Source: Sva-25 sp037385685 (GTDB taxonomy: Bacteria > Pseudomonadota > Gammaproteobacteria > Chromatiales > Chromatiaceae). From it: a stretch of 5,157 bases of DNA. The DNA lies in assembly GCA_037385685.1 (NCBI GenBank), contig JARRMW010000073.1, positions 1 through 5,157 on the forward strand, given 5' to 3'. The notes under the pieces were generated by a model. The model was given only the letters and a program-made list of their open reading frames with translations. It did no database searches and had not been told where the DNA came from. The position numbers and the translations under genes are program-made. Shown here in pieces: positions 1 through 5,157 of this stretch. Every line of letters begins with the position of its first letter. Position 1 is the first letter of the stretch.

Positions 1-528
1 GCTGATTACCTGCTGAAACCGATCGATGACAATCAGCTGATCAACAAGCTCAGCACCTACTTCCGGCTGATCGAGAAAGAACGCAACCTCAATCAGATAC
101 TGGAAGAGAAAGTCGAGGAACGGACCCGTGAACTCAACGAGGCGCGTCTGTACCTGGAGAACATTATCAACAGCATGGGTGAGGCACTGCTGATTCTCGA
201 CCCCGATGGCCAGATAACGTCCGCCAATCCAACGGCCTACCACATGCTTGGTTATGCTGAAAGTGAACTCAACGGAATGTCGATCGGGGATGTCTTCGAG
301 GAAGAGACGGACCAGCAGGCCGACGCCTTCATGGGTACCTGGCTCGAAGCCCTGATCCGCAGCGGCGCATTACCGAGCATCGAGGCACGCTTCATCACCA
401 GTGACGGCATGCGGGTCCCGATTCTCTTTTCCCGTACCGCAATCACCGACGAATCCGGTAAACTATTGAACATCATTTGCATTGCCAAGAACATGACCGG
501 TTACCAGAAGATCGGCCAGGACACCTGA
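1..528 (+). CDS. Response regulator with C-terminal PAS domain (5' partial)
   Basis: The reading frame is open from the first base to TGA at 526-528, giving the last 175 residues; the true start lies upstream of the window. Visible residues 1-9 (ADYLLKPID) are the end of a receiver domain. K6-P7 is the conserved Lys-Pro of the CheY-like fold, where the lysine contacts the phosphoryl group. Residues about 12-53 are a charged heptad-like helix containing VEERTREL, a typical signalling coiled coil. Residues about 54-170 form a PAS/PAC domain (NIINSMGEALLILDPDG, then SANPTAYHMLGY, ending near IICIAKNMTGYQ). No HisKA, GGDEF or DNA-binding domain follows, so the protein ends in PAS. It is probably cytoplasmic and relays a phosphorylation signal to an unknown partner. 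The receiver aspartate is outside the window. The next gene starts 25 bp downstream on the same strand, so co-transcription with the ArsR-type regulator is possible. An internal ATG at 175 falls just before the PAS core and is not the start. Confidence 0.88.
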   Translation, partial: ADYLLKPIDDNQLINKLSTYFRLIEKERNLNQILEEKVEERTRELNEARLYLENIINSMGEALLILDPDGQITSANPTAYHMLGYAESELNGMSIGDVFEEETDQQADAFMGTWLEALIRSGALPSIEARFITSDGMRVPILFSRTAITDESGKLLNIICIAKNMTGYQKIGQDT

Positions 529-553
529 ATCCCGGTCGAAAACAGGCAGAATC

Positions 554-886
554 ATGAGTGATCAGCAACCAGAGATCCCCAACGAAGACACCACATTGAC
601 GGCCAATGCGCTGAAAGCGATGGCGCACCCGCTGCGCTGGAAAATCCTCTGCACGCTTGGTGACAAGGAGCTTTCCGTCGGGGAAATTGTCGAGCAGACC
701 GGCACCTCCCAGAGCAATATCTCGCAGCATCTCGACCAGCTGCGCAACAAGCACATCCTTGTCTCCAGGAAGGAAGCCAACCGAATTTATTACAAGATCC
801 GCAACAGCCAGTTGCTCGAGCTGATCGGCACCATGCGTAATGTCCTCTGCCCGACGAATCTGAACGATCTGAATAATCTCGAATAA
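554..886 (+). CDS. ArsR/SmtB-family repressor, BigR/SqrR-like (sulfur/redox-sensing type)
   Basis: A complete 110-residue protein of normal length for an ArsR/SmtB winged helix-turn-helix dimer. The fold is readable: helix 1 near LTANALKAMAHPLRWKIL (15-32), helix-turn-helix SVGEIVEQTG plus SQSNISQHLDQLR (41-64, recognition helix about 52-62), beta wing ILVSRKEANRIYYKI (68-82), and dimerising C-terminal helix 84-98. The only cysteines are C33 (in KILCTLGDKE) and C99 (in MRNVLCPTN). From memory, BigR of Xylella and SqrR of Rhodobacter have their redox pair at equivalent places (HPxR...CTL and the end of the last helix) with the same 66-residue spacing. There they form a disulfide or polysulfide bridge that releases DNA. 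The CxC metal motif of classic ArsR and a C-terminal Asp/His zinc site are absent, so metal sensing is unlikely. ATG 554 has only a weak AGG (544-546) upstream, and no earlier in-frame ATG is seen. The likely target is the palindrome at 919-942. The family is certain; the ligand is inferred. Confidence 0.9.
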   Translation: MSDQQPEIPNEDTTLTANALKAMAHPLRWKILCTLGDKELSVGEIVEQTGTSQSNISQHLDQLRNKHILVSRKEANRIYYKIRNSQLLELIGTMRNVLCPTNLNDLNNLE

Positions 887-915
887 ACCGGGCTAATTGC
901 GACATAAATCCGATT

Positions 916-943
916 TTGTTATATTAGTTTTTTCTAATATAAT
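916..943 (+). promoter_or_regulatory. Sigma70-type promoter for the adaptor-RND operon
   Basis: A perfect -10 hexamer TATAAT lies at 938-943. A -35-like TTGTTA (4 of 6 matches to TTGACA) lies at 916-921, with a 16-bp spacer. Transcription would start near position 950 and give a leader of about 74 nt before ATG 1024. The promoter sits in the 137-bp gap (887-1023) after the regulator gene and points towards the adaptor gene. The rest of the gap (about 950-1023) shows no convincing riboswitch, terminator or small gene. A weak AGG at 1011-1013 is the only ribosome-binding candidate for the adaptor. The assignment rests on consensus match and position; no start site has been mapped. Confidence 0.7.
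919..942. promoter_or_regulatory. Perfect AT-rich palindromic operator, probable ArsR/BigR-type binding site
   Basis: A perfect inverted repeat with 9-bp arms TTATATTAG (919-927) and CTAATATAA (934-942) separated by six T residues; the dyad centre is between 930 and 931. It fills the promoter spacer and overlaps the end of the -35 and most of the -10, the classic position for a repressor that blocks RNA polymerase. ArsR-family dimers bind such AT-rich dyads, and BigR is known to bind an AT-rich palindrome over a -10 region. The regulator gene immediately upstream is the obvious candidate ligand. It is not a convincing intrinsic terminator: the stem has only one G/C pair per arm and no T tract follows it. 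Confidence 0.75.
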
Positions 944-1023
944 CCCGTTTCGATTTCAGTTGTCTATGCTTTCCGTTCAGGGAAGAAGCCGAAACTTTCT
1001 ATCAAGACACAGGTCATCCGGTT

Positions 1024-2073
1024 ATGTCCAGGTTGAGAAACAGTTTTCTGTCACTGCTGCTCATCAGCATTTCTGTCATACAGCCAGTTGCTGCGCTCGA
1101 ATCCAAACAACTTCAAATTACTGAAGTTCCGAGGGATTTTATGCTTGACGGCGTCGTCGAGGCAGTCAACAGATCCACGATCGCCGCACAAACCGGCGGG
1201 CAGATTACCGAGATCGACTTCGATGTGGACGACTATGTCGAGAAAGGACAGGTCATCGTCCGTCTCAAGGACAGCCAGCAGAAAGCCGCACTCACAACTG
1301 CAGAGGCTCAGCTCAAACAAGCCGTGACTGCCCTGCAGGATGCACAGGATACCTATGACCGCGCTGCAAAGGTGTTCGACAAAGGCGCCATATCGGAAGC
1401 CGACATGGACAAGATCACGGCCGCACTGGAGAGCGCGAAGGCTGCCAGGGAGGCTGCGGCCGCCGGGGTCGAGCAGGCCAGGGAGCAACTTGAATACACG
1501 AAGGTGACAGCCCCCTATACCGGTATCGTCACCGAGAGGCACGTTCAGGTCGGGGAAGTCGCTGCGCCCGGAACACCGCTCATGAGCGGCATCTCGCTCG
1601 AGGAGCTGCGCGTCAACGTCGATGTGCCGCAGAGTCTCATTCCTGTCATCAGGAAACAGCCGCAAGGATATGTCATCGGGCCGGATGGCCTGCCGATCAT
1701 GGCAGAAAAGATCACGGTCTTTCCCTATGCCGACCAGTCATCCAACACCTTTCGCGTCCGACTCGAACTGCCCGAGACTGACGGAGGCTTTTTCCCCGGC
1801 ATGTATGTCAAGACAGGCTTTATCATCGGAATGGAGAAACTGCTTCTTGTGCCAGAGAGCGCGGTCGTCAATCGCTCCGAGGTGACCGGTGTCTATGTTA
1901 TCGACGAGCAGACCGGCAAGGTCTCCTTGCGCTACATCCGCACCGGCAGACGCTTCCCCGATGGCAATGTCAGCATCCTGTCCGGTCTCAGCCCCGGCGA
2001 AACCATCGCCCTCGACCCGGTAGAGGCAGGTGTCGCAGCCAAGCGAGGCAACGGAGCCAAGGGCGATGAGTAA
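1024..2073 (+). CDS. RND efflux periplasmic adaptor (membrane fusion protein, HlyD/AcrA type)
   Basis: A 349-residue adaptor that would bridge the inner-membrane RND pump to an outer-membrane channel. An N-terminal signal peptide is visible: basic SRLRN, hydrophobic core to about residue 20, and likely cleavage after VAA (A24). There is no lipobox cysteine, so it should be exported but not lipidated. Order of domains: first half-lipoyl segment about 42-83 (GVVEAVNRSTIAAQTGG, then DYVEKGQVIVRLKD); alpha-helical hairpin about 84-158; second half-lipoyl 159-188 (KVTAPYTGIVTERHVQVGE); beta-barrel about 192-270; membrane-proximal domain about 272-335. The hairpin tip carries R113-x3-V117-x6-S124, with the spacing of the RLS TolC-docking motif of AcrA (R128, L132, S139) and Val for Leu. 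The protein contains no cysteine. It is preceded by the operator-bearing promoter and its stop overlaps the start of the RND gene. The substrate cannot be read from the adaptor. Confidence 0.93.
   Translation: MSRLRNSFLSLLLISISVIQPVAALESKQLQITEVPRDFMLDGVVEAVNRSTIAAQTGGQITEIDFDVDDYVEKGQVIVRLKDSQQKAALTTAEAQLKQAVTALQDAQDTYDRAAKVFDKGAISEADMDKITAALESAKAAREAAAAGVEQAREQLEYTKVTAPYTGIVTERHVQVGEVAAPGTPLMSGISLEELRVNVDVPQSLIPVIRKQPQGYVIGPDGLPIMAEKITVFPYADQSSNTFRVRLELPETDGGFFPGMYVKTGFIIGMEKLLLVPESAVVNRSEVTGVYVIDEQTGKVSLRYIRTGRRFPDGNVSILSGLSPGETIALDPVEAGVAAKRGNGAKGDE
2053..2073 (+). promoter_or_regulatory. Ribosome binding region and ATGAGTAA start-stop overlap
   Basis: The RND gene starts at ATG 2066, inside the end of the adaptor gene whose TAA is at 2071-2073, an 8-bp overlap reading ATGAGTAA. 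A GGAG core at 2053-2056 lies 9 nt before the ATG, and this purine-rich stretch continues through AAGGG at 2059-2063. This fixes the start choice and suggests translational coupling, keeping adaptor and pump in step. Confidence 0.7.
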
Positions 2074-5000
2074 CCAGCTCGGACTGGCCGGTCAGATTGC
2101 GAAGCGCTTTCTGACCACGGAAATCACCCCATTGCTGGCCCTGGTCGGCCTGCTGCTCGGCCTTTTCGCTGTTGCTGTCACGCCGCGCGAGGAGGAGCCG
2201 CAGATCAATGTGACTTTCGCGAATATCTTCATCCCCTTTCCGGGTGCCAGCGCCAGGGAGGTCGAGCATCTGGTCGCATCTCCGGCAGAGCAGGTGATGT
2301 CCGAGCTTGAGGGCGTCAAGCATGTCTATTCCATATCACGCCCAGGCATGGCAGTACTGACGGTCCAGTTCAAGGTCGGCGAAAATCGCACCGACGCGAT
2401 CGTGCGTCTCTACAACAAGGTTGCCTCCAATATTGACTGGCTGCCCGAGAACGTCGGCGTGGGGCAGCCGATCATCAAGCCAAAGGGTATCGACGACGTC
2501 CCGATCGTGAGCGCAACGCTCTGGTCCGAAGACGAGAGCATAGGCGCCTATGAACTCGGCAAGGTCGCGCATGCCATCGAGACAGAACTCAAGCGGGTAC
2601 CGGGAACGCGCGACATCTACACCATCGGTGAGCCACAACGCACCGTCAGTGTCATGCTCGATCCCCAGGCCCTTTCCGGGTACGGTATTCCGCTCGAGAA
2701 TCTGCGAAACGCCCTGCTCTCTGCCAACCACACGGCGGACAACCTGCCGGTCACGGCCTTTAACCGCGAACTGCTGGTCCAGGCCGGTACTTTCCTCACC
2801 ACGGCCGACGAGGTCGGTTCGCTGATGGTCGGTACACATGGCGACAAGCCGGTCTTTTTGCGCGATGTTGCAGAGATCGCCGACGGGCCGGAAACGCCAC
2901 GCGAGTATGTCTGGATCGGTAGTGGCCCGGCCGCCGGAGAGACAGCCGTCATCGAGAAAGCGCGTCCCGCTGTAACGATCGCGATCGCCAAGAAGCCCGG
3001 TACCAACGCAGTCCAGATCGCGAAACGCGTGATCGACCGCTTCGAGGACCTCAAGGGCACTTTCATCCCGGAAGGCATCAAGGTAACAATCACGCGTGAC
3101 TATGGTTTGACAGCCGACTCCAAGGCCAAACAACTCATACAGAAACTCGCCTTCGCGACCATCTCCGTTATCCTGCTCGTCTGGCTGGCCCTGGGCTGGA
3201 AAGAGGCTCTCGTCGTCGGCGCAGCCGTCGTTGTCACCCTGATGATCACGCTCTTTGCTTCCTGGGCATGGGGATTCACGCTCAACCGCGTCTCGCTCTT
3301 TGCGCTGATCTTCTCGATCGGCATTCTCGTGGACGATGCAATCGTGGTCGTCGAGAACATCCACAGGCACCTCTCGCTTGGTGCAAAGAGCCTGCTCGAG
3401 GCAATTCCGAAAGCCGTCGATGAGGTCGGCGGCCCTACCATTCTTGCGACCTTCACAGTTATCGCAGCCCTCTTGCCGATGGCCTTTGTCACCGGACTCA
3501 TGGGGCCCTACATGAGCCCCATCCCGATCAATGCATCCATGGGCATGCTGATCTCGCTCGTGGTCGCCTTCGTGTTCACGCCCTGGGCAACCAACAAGGC
3601 GCTTGCCCGAGTCGATCTCGGCAGCCATGCAGGCCACGGTATGGAGAGCAATGGCAAACTCGTGCGTCTCTTCACGAGGGTCATGTCGCCTTTTCTCGAC
3701 CCGCAGAAAGGCCGCAGGAACCGCTGGTACCTGCTGGCCGGCATCCTGCTGCTGATCACCCTTTCAATCGGCCTGGGTGCAATGAAGCTCGTCGTCCTGA
3801 AAATGCTGCCATTCGACAACAAGTCGGAGTTCCAGATCGTGCTCGACATGCCGGAAGGAACGGCACTGGAACAGACGACACAGGTTCTGGGTGAAATCGG
3901 GCACTATCTCGAAACAGTTCCCGAGGTCAAAAACTATCAGGCCTACAGCGGCACCTCTGCCCCGATCAGTTTCAACGGCCTGGTTCGCCAGTACTATCTC
4001 CGCGAGGGAGCCTTCCTTGGTGACATCCAGGTCAACCTTGTCGACAAGCAGCACAGGGATCGCAAGAGCCACGAAATAGCGCTCTCGGTCCGCGAACCTG
4101 TTCAAGCGATCGCCACCCGTTATGGTGGAAACGCCAAGATCGTCGAGGTTCCCCCGGGACCTCCCGTGATGTCGCCAATCGTGGCAGAGATCTACGGTAT
4201 CGACTACAAGGGACAGGTTGCAGCAGCGCGCAAGGTCCGTGCTGTTTTCGAGCAGACCGATGATATCGTCGATATCGATGATTCCATCGTAGAAGGCGGC
4301 CAAGGCATGCGGGGACCGGCCGAAAAACGCATCGTTGTGGTTGACCGTGAGAAAGCAACGCGTCTCGGAGTTTCGCAACAAAGTATCGCCGAAGCGCTGC
4401 AGACAGCAATCCAGGGCGAGGATGTGAGCTTCCTTCATGGCGAAACCAGCAAGTACGCTGTGCCGATCCGGCTCATGTACAGCGAGGCAGACAAATCTGA
4501 CCTCGACCAGGTCCTGTCGCTGCGCCTCCAGAGCCAGGGCGGCGCACTGATTCCCCTCTCGGAGATCGTCAACATCGTTGGAGAAGTCCGCGAGAACGCC
4601 ATCTACCACAAGGATCTGCTTCCCGTCGTCTATGTCACGGCCGATATGGCTGGCGAACTCGACAGTCCACTGTACGGACTCTTCGAGATCTCGGGAAAAC
4701 TCAAGGAAACCGGAGAGCTGGAACAGTGGTTTCTCGACCAGCCGCCGAATCCCTATGACTACAGCCTGAAATGGGATGGGGAATGGCAGGTCACCTACGA
4801 GACTTTCCGCGATATGGGCGCCGCCTATGCCGTGGGCCTGCTCCTCATTTACCTGCTTGTCGTGGCGCAGTTCCGTTCCTACCTGGTACCACTCGTGATC
4901 ATGGCACCGATTCCGCTGACGATTATCGGTATCATGCCGGGCCATGCACTGCTGGGCGCCCAGTTCACGGCAACCTCCATGATCGGCATGATCGCACTTG

Positions 5001-5157
5001 CCGGCATTATCGTGCGCAACTCGATTCTGCTTGTCGACTTCATCAACCAGCAGGTACGCGAGGGAATGGATTTCAGCAAGGCAGTCATCAATTCGGCCGC
5101 TGTGCGGACCCAGCCGATCGTGCTGACGGCAGCGGCTGCCATGGCCGGTGGATTCTT
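2066..5157 (+). CDS. RND efflux transporter permease (AcrB/AcrD/AcrF family), 3' partial
   Basis: An open frame of 1030 codons plus two bases runs off the window end; family proteins are about 1050-1100 residues, so only the end of TM11, TM12 and the tail should be missing. It is an inner-membrane proton-driven pump trimer working with the adjacent adaptor. TM1 is about 21-39, followed by TPREEEPQI (39-47), typical of one large AcrB-like subgroup. The first periplasmic loop spans about 40-360. TM2-TM6 lie at about 361-506, with TM4 motif GILVDDAIVVVEN; D423-D424 match the AcrB proton-relay D407-D408. TM7 is about 555-573. The second loop spans about 575-915 and includes VEVPPGPPVMSPIVAEIYG (693-711). 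TM8-TM10 are about 917-992 and TM11 starts near 1015. At the AcrB K940 position the protein has R984 (VRNSILLVDF). No cysteine occurs in the visible 1030 residues. It looks like the drug or lipophile-type (HAE-like) branch rather than a CusA-type metal pump, but the substrate is unknown. Confidence 0.95.
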   Translation, partial: MSNQLGLAGQIAKRFLTTEITPLLALVGLLLGLFAVAVTPREEEPQINVTFANIFIPFPGASAREVEHLVASPAEQVMSELEGVKHVYSISRPGMAVLTVQFKVGENRTDAIVRLYNKVASNIDWLPENVGVGQPIIKPKGIDDVPIVSATLWSEDESIGAYELGKVAHAIETELKRVPGTRDIYTIGEPQRTVSVMLDPQALSGYGIPLENLRNALLSANHTADNLPVTAFNRELLVQAGTFLTTADEVGSLMVGTHGDKPVFLRDVAEIADGPETPREYVWIGSGPAAGETAVIEKARPAVTIAIAKKPGTNAVQIAKRVIDRFEDLKGTFIPEGIKVTITRDYGLTADSKAKQLIQKLAFATISVILLVWLALGWKEALVVGAAVVVTLMITLFASWAWGFTLNRVSLFALIFSIGILVDDAIVVVENIHRHLSLGAKSLLEAIPKAVDEVGGPTILATFTVIAALLPMAFVTGLMGPYMSPIPINASMGMLISLVVAFVFTPWATNKALARVDLGSHAGHGMESNGKLVRLFTRVMSPFLDPQKGRRNRWYLLAGILLLITLSIGLGAMKLVVLKMLPFDNKSEFQIVLDMPEGTALEQTTQVLGEIGHYLETVPEVKNYQAYSGTSAPISFNGLVRQYYLREGAFLGDIQVNLVDKQHRDRKSHEIALSVREPVQAIATRYGGNAKIVEVPPGPPVMSPIVAEIYGIDYKGQVAAARKVRAVFEQTDDIVDIDDSIVEGGQGMRGPAEKRIVVVDREKATRLGVSQQSIAEALQTAIQGEDVSFLHGETSKYAVPIRLMYSEADKSDLDQVLSLRLQSQGGALIPLSEIVNIVGEVRENAIYHKDLLPVVYVTADMAGELDSPLYGLFEISGKLKETGELEQWFLDQPPNPYDYSLKWDGEWQVTYETFRDMGAAYAVGLLLIYLLVVAQFRSYLVPLVIMAPIPLTIIGIMPGHALLGAQFTATSMIGMIALAGIIVRNSILLVDFINQQVREGMDFSKAVINSAAVRTQPIVLTAAAAMAGGF

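Noticed and set aside
919..942. Palindrome read as an intrinsic terminator for the repressor gene
   Set aside because: The stem is almost entirely A-T with one G-C pair per arm, and no T tract follows the second arm. Position over a -35/-10 pair fits an operator much better.
918..946. Divergent promoter on the - strand from the palindrome
   Set aside because: A TATAAC-like -10 exists on the - strand, but the matching -35 region (GGGATT) is poor and no - strand gene follows.
966..990. Hairpin in the leader around GCTTTCC...GGGAAGAAGC
   Set aside because: Pairing is short and needs bulges and mismatches; no riboswitch or attenuator architecture can be supported.
897..1124. Short + strand open frame over the operator and leader
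   Set aside because: It starts upstream of the promoter -10, overlaps the adaptor signal peptide in another frame and has no recognisable product.
1051..1665. Open frame of 204 codons on the - strand
   Set aside because: Antisense to the adaptor gene, whose + strand product is a clear membrane fusion protein; no independent support.
2336..3637. Long open frame of 433 codons on the - strand
   Set aside because: It lies wholly antisense to the RND transporter, whose + strand translation shows conserved RND motifs throughout. The minus-strand product is rich in Asp, Arg, Gly and Cys with no recognisable domain, as expected from the mirror of GC-biased codons.
3764..4945. Long open frame of 393 codons on the - strand
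   Set aside because: Also antisense to the RND gene over its second periplasmic loop. No domain, ribosome binding site or promoter supports it; it is a codon-bias shadow.

Overview
The window reads as chromosomal DNA of a proteobacterium, most likely a gammaproteobacterium. The evidence is a moderately GC-rich coding style, tight same-strand gene packing and a Gram-negative RND efflux operon. The genus cannot be named from the sequence. All supported genes lie on the + strand, and the window cuts into a gene at both ends.

Layout: (1) Positions 1-528 hold the 3' end of a signalling gene: the end of a response-regulator receiver domain, a coiled-coil linker and a C-terminal PAS domain, with no kinase or other output domain after it. 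(2) After 25 bp comes a complete 110-residue ArsR/SmtB-type winged-helix repressor (554-886). Its only two cysteines, C33 and C99, sit where the persulfide-sensing BigR/SqrR group has its redox pair. (3) A 137-bp intergenic gap (887-1023) holds a perfect AT-rich inverted repeat (919-942). It is embedded in a good sigma70-type promoter (TTGTTA, 16 bp, TATAAT). (4) The gap is followed by a periplasmic adaptor (membrane fusion protein, 1024-2073). (5) An RND inner-membrane transporter follows, overlapping the adaptor by 8 bp (2066 to beyond the window end at 5157). It has no in-frame stop, and about 1030 codons are visible.

Proposed working: the ArsR-family protein, sensing reactive sulfur or oxidants through C33/C99, would occupy the palindrome and block the promoter of the adaptor-RND operon. 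Oxidation or persulfidation would release it and switch on efflux. The adaptor has a TolC-docking hairpin motif, but no outer-membrane channel gene is visible. The adaptor and the visible part of the transporter contain no cysteine, which would suit work in a thiol-reactive environment. The cysteine alignment, palindrome, promoter and overlap can be read from the sequence. The inducer and the exported substrate are inference. The window does not contain an obviously new class of system; its most interesting feature is an apparently sulfur- or redox-switched RND pump of unknown substrate.
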